Of a stretch of DNA of 64,000 nt, positions 51,916 through 60,329 are shown piece by piece; position 1 is the stretch's first letter; the number at the start of each line of letters is the position of its first letter. The stretch is from NCBI GenBank assembly GCA_003141315.1, contig PLLP01000024.1, positions 101,948 to 165,947 of the forward strand, read 5' to 3'. This stretch comes from Phycisphaerales bacterium. GTDB taxonomy: Bacteria; Planctomycetota; Phycisphaerae; Sedimentisphaerales; Anaerobacaceae. The notes beneath the pieces were generated by a model. It was not told the origin of the DNA, ran no database searches, and saw nothing but the letters and a program-made list of their open reading frames with translations. Made by a program: the position numbers and the translations under genes.

Positions 51916-54351
51916 CTAATCCTGCGGGTAAATGATTATTCTGTCGTGGATTACCGTCACCAAATCCGGCTTACCATCGCCCGTCACGTCCGAGACCTCC
52001 ATCTCCCTTGGCTCAACGCCGGCACGACCGGCCTGCTCACGGTAGCCTTTCTCCTCGAATATCTTGAATTTCGTCGCTGACACAGGATTTTGTTTGGCAT
52101 CGGATGTAAGGATTTCGATATTGTTGTTTTTGTAATCGACCAATATTATATCCACAACGCCATCCGAATTGATGTCGCCTGCGGTTAAATTGCCGTATAA
52201 GCCGTCCTTTATCTTTGTCTCATAAGTGAATACCTGTTCGAGATTCGCAAAGCCATTCGAATCTGCTGACGGCGTAATAATTGCGAACTTCTTTCCATCA
52301 AATAAAACTATCCCTTTTCCGGCATTGCCTGTAAGGGATTCGTTGAGTATCTTTAAATGGTCGCAATCTTCCCATTTGCCGACGTTTATTTCTTTATATA
52401 ACCGGTATGTTTTGTCTTCGCCGTATCGCAGAATCTGAAGCTGTCCTTTTTGTCCGTCGAGTAGCAGCACATCAGGCCTTTCTGATTTGGTTTTCTGGTC
52501 GATATAAAAAGCGGCCGTTGCCGAAATGTGATTGTCCGTGCTTTTGGCGTTATACTGGTCTAAAACCGTCCAGTTTTTACCGCCGGAAAAAACCAGGCTT
52601 CTCGCAAAATTTCTCTGCGCAATGAGCAACTCATTGCCGTCTTTGCCGTTCACATTGCTTACCGCTGTAGATGTAAGCGTTGCCTCCTTAATCAGACTCG
52701 CCTGCGCCGTCGGCCAGTCAACAACCTCGAATTTTCTCTTTTGCGTCTGGCGAAGCAGAATCGGCGATTCGTATTTGACAAAAATCAGCACGTCTTCCAG
52801 GCCGTCCTGGTCGACATCGATAATCTTTATACCATCGGGATTGGAAGTAAGTTTTTTAATTTCGACGGCGGGTTCGAACTTGTCTATCTCACCTGCCCCC
52901 GCAGGTCCGCCGCCTGTCTTGCCAACATCATAAATCACCTGTAAAAACATCGCGTTGTCGTTGTTCTTCGATATATAAATGCAGTCCATCTTCCCGTCTT
53001 TGTCCACGTCCGCCAGCTCCATCGCCACAGGCGCTCCCGCCATATCCAATGGTTTCGGGAAAGACAGCCTGTTATCCTCGAATTTGGATATGCCTATTAT
53101 TTTTTCCTTAACGCTTAAAACCGCAAGCTCGCTTTTGCCGTCGCCGTTAATGTCGGCTGCCGACAAACTCGTAATATCCGCCAGTGATGGAAACGATACC
53201 GGCTCAGTAAGGCCGTATTGTGCCTGCTGCTTGTAAAGGATAATCTCTGCCGCCGCCGGGTTGCTTATCGCCGCATCGGTTAGCCCGTCGCCGTTGAAAT
53301 CACCCGTTACAATGTCGCGCTGATTGTCCGAATCGCCGCTTATAAGCGGGTAAAAATATACAGGCCACTCAGCCGCCGGTTTGGCCTGCTTATTGATTTT
53401 GTAGCAGATAAGCCGACCGCTTTTGGCATCGATTACAAGGATTTCCTCTCCAGGTTTTTTATCTATATTGAACGTCTTTAATGTCCATGGTCTCTCTATG
53501 GAAAATTGTCTTAATGGCCCGAGCTGGCCGGTCTTTAATCCGAATCGGATTTGCAGCGGCTTTTCGCTGTCCGTTGTCACCATAATAAGGTCATTTATCC
53601 CGTCTCCGTCCACATCCGCCACGTCGATTCCAATAATCTGTCCCAAAGCCGGAAACTTTACCGGCTCTGCCAGTGTCCCGTCCTTCTTCTGCTCTATCAG
53701 GTACACTTTATCAGCTGCGGCGACAACCAAATCCATCTTCCCGTCGTTAGTCAAATCCGCGCATATAAGGCTGCGCAAGCCCGGCAGGGCGTCTTCAATT
53801 TTAATCTTCTTTTTTGGCTGCCAGCTTAATTTTGCCTTCCCGTCGTTAACGTCCGGCCTCTTTTGCAGCACTACATACAGTCCTTTCGGGTCGCCCAGAT
53901 ACGCCAAATCGGGCAGTCCGTCCGAATTGAGGTCTCCGCAGACAAGGCTGTAAATGTTTTCCGAAACCGCCAGTGACTCTTTTTTGAACCTGCTCGGCTG
54001 ATTATCAATCAGGGTGTTGATGTCCGCATCCTGTAAGTCTGCCGCCGTCAAAGCATCGTTCGAATCGATTCCCGGCTTCTGTATCAAAATCTCTATTCTG
54101 GATTTTCTGTTATTGGCTATTATAATATCATTTCGACCGTCGCCATTTAAATCGCATATCCGCAGATTCCGGATTTCCCAGTCTAATTTTATTGTCTCTA
54201 TATCCCCAAATCCGAAATACGAGGAAATGCTGCTGTTAGTGGCGGGATTCGAAAGGGCAGGGGAGCCGGTGTTATCTTCTCCCCTTACAACGCAAAAAAT
54301 CGCTGCGATAATTATCAAAGCCGCTATTTTGCTGACTAACTTCATCGACAA
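51916..54351 (-). CDS. Secreted FG-GAP/VCBS-repeat protein
   Basis: 811 residues with a signal peptide (about residues 1-24, ending VRG or a nearby site). At least ten FG-GAP/VCBS-type calcium-binding repeats are spread along it (LNGDGRNDIIIA, LNSDGLPDLAYLG, LTNDGKMDLVVA, VDGDGINDLIMV, FNGDGLTDAAIS, INGDGKSELAVL and so on), predicted to fold as one or two beta-propellers. No catalytic domain was seen. Such proteins are common in Planctomycetota and probably surface-bound or extracellular; ligand unknown. The next gene upstream, 127 bp away, encodes the TPR/transglutaminase-like protein. Confidence 0.85.
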   Translation of the reverse strand: MSMKLVSKIAALIIIAAIFCVVRGEDNTGSPALSNPATNSSISSYFGFGDIETIKLDWEIRNLRICDLNGDGRNDIIIANNRKSRIEILIQKPGIDSNDALTAADLQDADINTLIDNQPSRFKKESLAVSENIYSLVCGDLNSDGLPDLAYLGDPKGLYVVLQKRPDVNDGKAKLSWQPKKKIKIEDALPGLRSLICADLTNDGKMDLVVAAADKVYLIEQKKDGTLAEPVKFPALGQIIGIDVADVDGDGINDLIMVTTDSEKPLQIRFGLKTGQLGPLRQFSIERPWTLKTFNIDKKPGEEILVIDAKSGRLICYKINKQAKPAAEWPVYFYPLISGDSDNQRDIVTGDFNGDGLTDAAISNPAAAEIILYKQQAQYGLTEPVSFPSLADITSLSAADINGDGKSELAVLSVKEKIIGISKFEDNRLSFPKPLDMAGAPVAMELADVDKDGKMDCIYISKNNDNAMFLQVIYDVGKTGGGPAGAGEIDKFEPAVEIKKLTSNPDGIKIIDVDQDGLEDVLIFVKYESPILLRQTQKRKFEVVDWPTAQASLIKEATLTSTAVSNVNGKDGNELLIAQRNFARSLVFSGGKNWTVLDQYNAKSTDNHISATAAFYIDQKTKSERPDVLLLDGQKGQLQILRYGEDKTYRLYKEINVGKWEDCDHLKILNESLTGNAGKGIVLFDGKKFAIITPSADSNGFANLEQVFTYETKIKDGLYGNLTAGDINSDGVVDIILVDYKNNNIEILTSDAKQNPVSATKFKIFEEKGYREQAGRAGVEPREMEVSDVTGDGKPDLVTVIHDRIIIYPQD

Positions 54352-54478
54352 ACCTCCATCATTTTATAATGAGACCACCAAACTATTCAAAACTTTATGA
54401 AAAACTTCAGTATACAGCTTTGCCTCTTAAAAATCAACCTTTTCGCCTTTTTCACCCGTCATATCTTTCACAGTCGAG

Positions 54479-56086
54479 CTATTTCAGCATTTTTTTTATC
54501 GCAGAAGCCAGTTCCGCATCAATCTTTACCCCCAGCGCTCGTGCCGTTTCGAGGTGCTTTAAGGCTGCCCCGTAATCCCCGAGGCTGTAATAGCTGAATG
54601 CGAGACTGTAATGTGCGTCCCCGTATTTCGGGTCGATTTCAACAGACTTAAGATAAGCCTCCACCGCCTTTCTTTGTTCCCCTTTGTTTGAGTATGCCGC
54701 ACCGATATTATAATATACGGTCGATTCGTTTGGTCTTAACTGAATCGCATTCTGGTACAGGTCGATTGCCTTGTCGTATTGCTTTTTGCCGAAATAAATA
54801 TTCCCGAGGTTTATCATCGCCTCCGCCATATCCGGCTTGATTGAAAGCGCATTCCTGTATGATTCAATTTCATTTTCCGGCTGCCCCAGCTCCTTAAAAC
54901 AGAGAGCCAGATTAAAATATGCCTCGGCAAAATTGGGCTTGAAGTTCAGCGCATTCTTCAGTTCTTCAATCGCTCTTTCGGATTGCCCTGTTTCCCTGTA
55001 GACCTGCCCCATCTGCAGATAGAGACCGGCGTTTTTAGGTTCTATCTTAATTGCTGTTCGCAGTTTTTGCTCTGCTCTGCCGTACTGCTTCTGCTCGCAG
55101 TAAATTATCGCCGCATTCTTGTATGCATCAACGAGATTCGGGTCGAACGTTGCCGCACGCTCGTATTCTGCGGCGGCGTCGTTCAGCCATCCCTTTTTAG
55201 AATAGGCATTGCCCATATTATTCCGCACCTTCGCGTCATCAGGGCTTATCTGCATGGCAACGCGGTATTGCCGGATGGCCTCATCGACTTTTCCAGCCTG
55301 AAGATAAATATTGCCTAAATTGGTTCTCGATTCCGGCAAAGCGGGGTTGATTTCGACCGCCTTTTCGAGCGACGCCTGTGCCTGCTTTTTATTGTTCACC
55401 GCATAATAGCTGTTGCCGAGATTATTAAAAAAGCAGCCGAGCGTTTGCATCGCATTCAGATTTTTCATATAAATGCTGTCTGTGTTTTCAGAGGGAACCT
55501 TGAATCTTTTTATGTAGCTTTCATCCGTTGCGTGTCCTCCCTTGCTGGTTGTCTCTATGTTGAATCGGGTCTGGCCATCGTCGTATCTTACGAAAAAATG
55601 CCCCGGCACAACGACTCCATGCAAAGGCAATCCTAATCTCTCGCCAATCGCCAGGTAAAGAACCGAAAGGCTCAGGCAATATCCCTTTTTGTTTTTCAGC
55701 ACGGTGTGAAGAAACAAATCGTTGGGGTCGTCAGCCTCCTTCACCGATGAGAATCCCTGCTCCTCGAATAAATATTGATTGATAACCTCTATCGCTCTCG
55801 CGTCCGCCTTTATCTTTTTCTCCCGCATCCTGTCGCGTATTTCGTGTGCCATTTCATCGAGCTGTTTCTGGCATTGCCTGCCCGCCACTGCATCGCTCCA
55901 CTGCTCGGAAACGATTAAAACTGCTATTCCAATGTCAATCTGGTCCGGCTCTAATCGCAGAACCTGCTCAATCGACTTCGCATACAAGCCGCTCTTATTC
56001 TCATTGGCCAAAGACGAATTGTCGCCGGCGCAAACGACCGCCGACAGCAGCACGATACAAACCGTAATTAAAAATCTTTTTTCCAT
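54479..56086 (-). CDS. Secreted transglutaminase-like (SirB1-type) and TPR protein
   Basis: 535 residues with a signal peptide (about residues 1-20). Residues ~40-200 form a transglutaminase-like SirB1 domain: KKGYCLSLSVLYLAIGERLG with the Cys, PGHFFVRYDDG with the His. The rest (about 215-530) is a run of ~9 regular tetratricopeptide repeats of 34 residues (for example AIELYQNAIQLRPNEST-type turns). SirB1 proteins are often catalytically inactive scaffolds; here Cys and His are both present. A periplasmic assembly role is possible. Function otherwise unknown. Confidence 0.85.
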   Translation of the reverse strand: MEKRFLITVCIVLLSAVVCAGDNSSLANENKSGLYAKSIEQVLRLEPDQIDIGIAVLIVSEQWSDAVAGRQCQKQLDEMAHEIRDRMREKKIKADARAIEVINQYLFEEQGFSSVKEADDPNDLFLHTVLKNKKGYCLSLSVLYLAIGERLGLPLHGVVVPGHFFVRYDDGQTRFNIETTSKGGHATDESYIKRFKVPSENTDSIYMKNLNAMQTLGCFFNNLGNSYYAVNNKKQAQASLEKAVEINPALPESRTNLGNIYLQAGKVDEAIRQYRVAMQISPDDAKVRNNMGNAYSKKGWLNDAAAEYERAATFDPNLVDAYKNAAIIYCEQKQYGRAEQKLRTAIKIEPKNAGLYLQMGQVYRETGQSERAIEELKNALNFKPNFAEAYFNLALCFKELGQPENEIESYRNALSIKPDMAEAMINLGNIYFGKKQYDKAIDLYQNAIQLRPNESTVYYNIGAAYSNKGEQRKAVEAYLKSVEIDPKYGDAHYSLAFSYYSLGDYGAALKHLETARALGVKIDAELASAIKKMLK

Positions 56087-56143
56087 AGCCCCTTGCGGCC
56101 TTCGACTTTCTTTATGCCTCTGCCCCTTTGTGCCTCTGTGCCT

Positions 56144-56458
56144 TTATGATTTATCATATTCTTCCAATCTGCTCAAAAGTTGTTTGCCGGTGATGCCGTC
56201 AATCTGTATCCGTTTGACAGGATTGGTTTGTCCCGAGATGATTCGCACGTCATTTTTCCTGACTGTCGTTATCTCTGCCAGAAGATGAACCAGGCATTGG
56301 TTTGCCTTTCCCTTTTCCGCCGGTGCGGCAATTTTTACCTTTAGCATTCCGCCAAGTTCGCCTGCTATGCACGTCCTGCTGCTGCCCGCAACCACTTTCA
56401 CGGTAAAAATCACCCCGTCCTCAATGTTCTCTATTTTCAAAATCTTATCTGTCGCCAT
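56144..56458 (-). CDS. DUF167/YggU family protein
   Basis: 104 residues. The family core VKVVAGSSRTCIAGELGGMLKV, PAEKGKANQCLVHLLAE and VRIISGQTNPVKRIQI is clear. YggU proteins are small and conserved, of unknown function, often near cell division or pyrroline-reductase genes in other bacteria. It starts about 70 nt after the small hypothetical gene upstream. Confidence 0.85.
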   Translation of the reverse strand: MATDKILKIENIEDGVIFTVKVVAGSSRTCIAGELGGMLKVKIAAPAEKGKANQCLVHLLAEITTVRKNDVRIISGQTNPVKRIQIDGITGKQLLSRLEEYDKS

Positions 56459-56482
56459 TTACTGTATTCTGTGTTTCGGAGA

Positions 56483-56517
56483 TCCGCTCCGCCTAGGTCC
56501 GCCGGAGGCGGAGCGGA
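56483..56517. repeat. Long perfect palindromic element
   Basis: tccgctccgcc (56483-56493) and ggcggagcgga (56507-56517) give an 11-bp perfect stem. A T run at 56522-56527 would let it act as a plus-strand terminator, but the genes here run on the minus strand, so it is better seen as an intergenic palindromic repeat. Confidence 0.75.
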
Positions 56518-56526
56518 CTGCTTTTT

Positions 56527-56823
56527 TCACATTTCCTTCAGGTTTCTGCCGACCGCCATTTGCACGTATTTTTCAACCTGCTCCGCCAATTCGCCCAGCG
56601 ATTCAATCTGAAAATCCTCGTAGTAGCTCGGTATCAGTTCGCCGTTAATCGCCCGCTTGGCAATCCGCACCCTTATTACCGGCGACTGGCTGGCTTGTTT
56701 ACTGAAATCGTTTTCCTTATGCTCCGTCAATTCCACCCGCCAGTCCTCGCTCACAAAAACGAGGCACTTGCCTGTATAGACTGCCATCGGAAAATAATCG
56801 CACAATAATTTCAAGGTATCCAT
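56527..56823 (-). CDS. Small hypothetical protein
   Basis: 98 residues, MDTLKLLCDYFPMAVYTG.... No family was recognised. It is rich in charged residues, without signal peptide or membrane helix. The coding look (no rare stops, sensible composition) and its place between pyrD and the DUF167 gene on the same strand support it as real. Function unknown. Confidence 0.6.
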   Translation of the reverse strand: MDTLKLLCDYFPMAVYTGKCLVFVSEDWRVELTEHKENDFSKQASQSPVIRVRIAKRAINGELIPSYYEDFQIESLGELAEQVEKYVQMAVGRNLKEM

Positions 56824-56864
56824 TTTTATTCCGTATTCTGTCGTCTGTTCTCTGTCTTATATCT

Positions 56865-57806
56865 TTATTTTAGAGAACCGACCAGTTCACTGATTTTTAT
56901 TAATTTTTTGCGAACGCAGTATTTTCCAATTCCGTCGGCGATTTTTTCCGCGCAATCCGGCTCTAAAAAATTGCCTGTTCCGACCGCAACTGCCGTCGCG
57001 CCGGCTATCATAAATTCAATCGCGTCACTCGCTGTTCGTATCCCGCCCATGCCCAGTATCGGTATGTTCGCCTTTTGGGCGGCCTCGCGATAAACCTTGT
57101 TCACCAGATAAACTGCTATCGGCTTTATCGCGGGTCCCGACAAGCCTCCTGTCCTGTTCGCAAGGGCAGGGCGGGCAGTCTCGATATCTATAACCATAGC
57201 TGTAAATGTGTTTATCAGGCTCAGTGCGTCTGCTCCGCCGTCAATCGCCGCCCGTGCGATTGCGCTTATATCCGTCACCGCCGGCGCCAATTTTACCATT
57301 AGTATTTTTTCGCCGGCTGCCTTTTTTGCAGTCTCAGTTATCTCCTCGACTGTTGCAGGCTCCGTTCCGAAACTGATGCCGCCCATCTTCACGTTCGGGC
57401 AGCTGATATTCAATTCGAATCCCGCTATTGCCTTTTCTTCCGACAGCCTCTCGATTATCGCTGCGTATTCCTCTATTGTCTCGCCTGCCGCGCTTACGAA
57501 AACCGCTGTGCCGGAGGCGGACATTTTTCTGAGGATTGGTAATTTCTCTTTTGTGAATCTTTCCAGCCCGATATTTGCCAAGCCGATTGCATTTAGCATT
57601 CCGGCATCCGTCTCGACAATCCGCGGGTCAGGATTGCCCTTTCTCGGCTTTAGCGTAATACTTTTTGTAATAAATCCGCCGAGCCTGTTCAAATCCATAA
57701 AATCAGCCAGCTCATCGGCGTATCCGCACGTCCCCGACGCCAAAAACACCGGATTCGCCAATTTCAATCCCGCAAACTCAACCGATATGTCAACTTTGTT
57801 ATTCAT
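56865..57806 (-). CDS. pyrD: Dihydroorotate dehydrogenase B, catalytic subunit
   Basis: 313 residues, TIM-barrel FMN enzyme of pyrimidine synthesis. Class 1B marks: FLASGTCGYADEL, KSITLKPRKGNPDPR, NAIGLANIGLERF, ELNISCPNVKMGG with the catalytic Cys, and the FMN phosphate site ILGMGGIRTASDA and VAVGTGNFL. It works with PyrK, encoded just upstream on the same strand (67 nt apart), passing electrons to NAD. Confidence 0.95.
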   Translation of the reverse strand: MNNKVDISVEFAGLKLANPVFLASGTCGYADELADFMDLNRLGGFITKSITLKPRKGNPDPRIVETDAGMLNAIGLANIGLERFTKEKLPILRKMSASGTAVFVSAAGETIEEYAAIIERLSEEKAIAGFELNISCPNVKMGGISFGTEPATVEEITETAKKAAGEKILMVKLAPAVTDISAIARAAIDGGADALSLINTFTAMVIDIETARPALANRTGGLSGPAIKPIAVYLVNKVYREAAQKANIPILGMGGIRTASDAIEFMIAGATAVAVGTGNFLEPDCAEKIADGIGKYCVRKKLIKISELVGSLK

Positions 57807-57873
57807 AGTCTATTATTTTTTCTCTGTGTTCTCTGTGCCCTCTGTGGCCTAAAAAATCTTTTTAACTCTGCGG

Positions 57874-58776
57874 CTAAAACACCACTTCTTTCGCATCGAA
57901 TACCGGCCCGTCGGTGCAGCACATCTTATATACTGTTTCGCTTGAGCCTTCTAATCTGCATTCTACCGCACAGCCCTGACAGACGCCAATGCCGCAGGCC
58001 ATTCGCCGCTCCATACTAATCTGGCACTCGATATTGCTGCTGTTGGCAATCTCAGCCACTCTTGCCAGCATCGCTTCCGGCCCGCAGGCGTATATTATCA
58101 TTTCAGATTCTTTTTGTCCGCTTTTCTCTATCCACCTCTCCAAATGCTCGCTTACAAATCCCTTTAATCCGGCTGACCCGTCATCAGTCGTTATAATTGT
58201 CTCGATTTTCTGTTTTGTGAACCGTTTCGGGTTAAAAGGAAAATGCTCTTTTGTTCTTGCCCCTGCGAAAGTAAGTACGTTTATTTTAGGATTATTTTTA
58301 ACCAGATAATCTGCCAGGTGCTGCAATGGCGGGCTGCCCATACCACCCGACACAAGCAGGGCGGTTTTCTTGTCCTTAGGGATACTGAATCCGTTTCCTA
58401 ATGGCCCGATTATATTTACCGTATCGCCTGCCTTCAACGTCGTCATTCGCAGGCTTGCAGGCCCGACAACGCAATACAAAATCTCAACAATGGTCTTGTT
58501 GCCTTTGGTTGTAATATCGCAAAAACTGAACGGCCTTCGCAGGATTATATCGCGTTTGCAGGCGTCTTTCAGTCCTTCCGGTATCTTCTCTGCCGCAGGG
58601 AGGCTGGTTTTGCTCAAATCAATTTCCGCGAACTGTCCGGGCACAGCCTTTGCGAAAGCCTTTGCCGCCTGCCCTTCGAATTCGAGCGTAATCTTGTAAA
58701 AGCATTGCCCTTTGCCCGTGGCGGACTTGTTCCCGCAGACCCGTCCCCAAAATTGTCCTTTGTTTGCCTTCTTCAT
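57874..58776 (-). CDS. pyrK: Dihydroorotate dehydrogenase B, electron-transfer subunit
   Basis: 300 residues. A ferredoxin-reductase-like FAD domain (FILRRPFSFCD-type flavin motif near residue 85) and an NAD domain (LLVSGGMGSPPLQHLA) precede the 2Fe-2S ligands CGIGVCQGCAVEC near residues 262-275, with a fourth Cys in YKMCCTDGPVF. It passes electrons from PyrD to NAD. The pair makes dihydroorotate oxidation independent of quinones, in keeping with an anaerobe. Confidence 0.94.
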   Translation of the reverse strand: MKKANKGQFWGRVCGNKSATGKGQCFYKITLEFEGQAAKAFAKAVPGQFAEIDLSKTSLPAAEKIPEGLKDACKRDIILRRPFSFCDITTKGNKTIVEILYCVVGPASLRMTTLKAGDTVNIIGPLGNGFSIPKDKKTALLVSGGMGSPPLQHLADYLVKNNPKINVLTFAGARTKEHFPFNPKRFTKQKIETIITTDDGSAGLKGFVSEHLERWIEKSGQKESEMIIYACGPEAMLARVAEIANSSNIECQISMERRMACGIGVCQGCAVECRLEGSSETVYKMCCTDGPVFDAKEVVF

Positions 58777-58814
58777 TATTCTGTATTCTGTGTCCTGTAT
58801 TCTGTGTTCTTATT

Positions 58815-60089
58815 TTATTTCGGCCATTCAAAAACCTTTACGCCATCGACAACCTTGCAGATATGCACAGCGAATTTTTCTGCGTATTCAGGATAGCTTC
58901 TCCGGTAGCCGGTTTCAACTGCTTTCTTGAGTGCGCTCACGCTTGCCGTCTTAACTAATGCTCCCGACGCGCCCTTGTCGCCGCCGCCGAGCATCCTCTC
59001 GCCGAGGCAGCCCGGCACCGACCGTGCTATATCGCACATCGTTTCGAGTTCAGGCCCGCTAATCTTATAATCGTCCCGCAGCCCGATACCGTCCTCGCGA
59101 AAAACTGTGCCGACCTTTTCGATATTGCCCGCCTTCCACGCATCCAGCATCTCATAAAATCTTTTTTGTGCGCTATAAATATATTTCAGCCGGTCGCACA
59201 AATCAGGGTACCGGCCTGCAAATTCCGTCATAATTCTTTTATAAAGCTTTTCATCTTTAATATCCGCAAGGCAGTTTATTTTGAAACCGGCTTTTTGCAA
59301 AATGGCAACCAATTCTTCGCACTCCGCACGCCTGATTTTATACGTTGATTTTTCCAGCCCCGGCCTTACCGTTCCCGTATCGAGGCCTACGATTCTGAAA
59401 TCAGCCGCCTTCTGGTGGTGAGCGGAGTCGAACCATTTTCCCAGCGGCACGTATGTTATCGACCGGTCCTTCGGTTTATAATGCGTTCCCATCCCTTCTT
59501 TTGCAAAGTAAATCATAATCTGGTCGAGTTTGCCGCAGGGTGAGCCTATATAATCATTTTCCACTGCCTGCGCCATATCGACAATCTTCATACCGTCTTT
59601 TATCTCGATATTGTTGACGTCCAGCATCGACAAAATAAGATTTAGCGACAGCGATGCGCTCCTGCTCATCCCGCCGCCGGGAATATTGCCGTATATTACC
59701 GCATTAAAGCCCTGACTTGCACGCAAACCTTCCCTGTGCAGAATGTAGTCGACTCCATAGGGGAATCTCGCCCATGTATCGGCAATCTCCGGCGATTTCG
59801 GCTTCGGGATATTTCCCAGTTCGAATTCGATTACGCCGTCATCCGGGAAATTGCCGCTGAATAATTTAACCCTGTTGTTTCCGCTCGGATTATACGCTGT
59901 CCATATAAATCTGTCGGTGCCGACGCCGAAAAGTTCCGTCCCGTTGTAGTCGCCGTGTTCCACGCCTAAGCAAAACCGCGACGACGTCCTGCGGATTTTG
60001 GCTCCGGCAATATCAATGCCGTTTTCTTTCGCCAGGCGTTTGAGTATCGTTAATGCCTGTTTATCTTCTTTTGTAAGTTTCATTCGCAT
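58815..60089 (-). CDS. Galactokinase-like GHMP kinase
   Basis: 424 residues; ATG 60089 or two codons on. GHMP fold: the N-terminal sugar motif reads SSRFCLGVEHGDYNGTELFG where galactokinases have GRxxLxGEHxDYxGG. The ATP motif is PGGGMSRSASLSL where the family has P-x-G-x-GLSSSA, and the C-terminal GGGDKGASGALVKT corresponds to motif 3. It therefore probably phosphorylates galactose or a related sugar; the changed motifs make the substrate uncertain. Its first 29 bases overlap the small membrane protein gene, and the sugar symporter lies upstream in the same operon. Confidence 0.82.
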   Translation of the reverse strand: MRMKLTKEDKQALTILKRLAKENGIDIAGAKIRRTSSRFCLGVEHGDYNGTELFGVGTDRFIWTAYNPSGNNRVKLFSGNFPDDGVIEFELGNIPKPKSPEIADTWARFPYGVDYILHREGLRASQGFNAVIYGNIPGGGMSRSASLSLNLILSMLDVNNIEIKDGMKIVDMAQAVENDYIGSPCGKLDQIMIYFAKEGMGTHYKPKDRSITYVPLGKWFDSAHHQKAADFRIVGLDTGTVRPGLEKSTYKIRRAECEELVAILQKAGFKINCLADIKDEKLYKRIMTEFAGRYPDLCDRLKYIYSAQKRFYEMLDAWKAGNIEKVGTVFREDGIGLRDDYKISGPELETMCDIARSVPGCLGERMLGGGDKGASGALVKTASVSALKKAVETGYRRSYPEYAEKFAVHICKVVDGVKVFEWPK

Positions 60090-60318
60090 CAGGTTTCGCC
60101 TTATTTTTCGCCGCTCGCAGAGAGCGCCACGCCATTATCAGCATAAAACCTCCGAAGGCGAGCATAACCAGCCCCCACCAAAAGTTTATGTTGATGTCTA
60201 AAGAGCGTTCGTAAATTTTCTTGTCGGACACCAGCCCAAAGACGGTCAAAATACCACCGAATATGGTGAACATCATTCCAATGGGTATTCTTACATCGAG
60301 TCTCATTTCGCTGCTCAT
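60061..60318 (-). CDS. Small two-helix membrane protein
   Basis: 85 residues with two membrane helices (about 14-29 and 45-64) and a basic tail KNKAKPDANETYKRR. It lies 11 nt after the symporter stop and overlaps the GHMP kinase start by 29 nt, so it belongs to that operon. Small membrane partners next to sodium:solute symporters are known, but this one matches no family by eye. Confidence 0.65.
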   Translation of the reverse strand: MSSEMRLDVRIPIGMMFTIFGGILTVFGLVSDKKIYERSLDININFWWGLVMLAFGGFMLIMAWRSLRAAKNKAKPDANETYKRR

Positions 60319-60329
60319 ATTTGTTCCCG

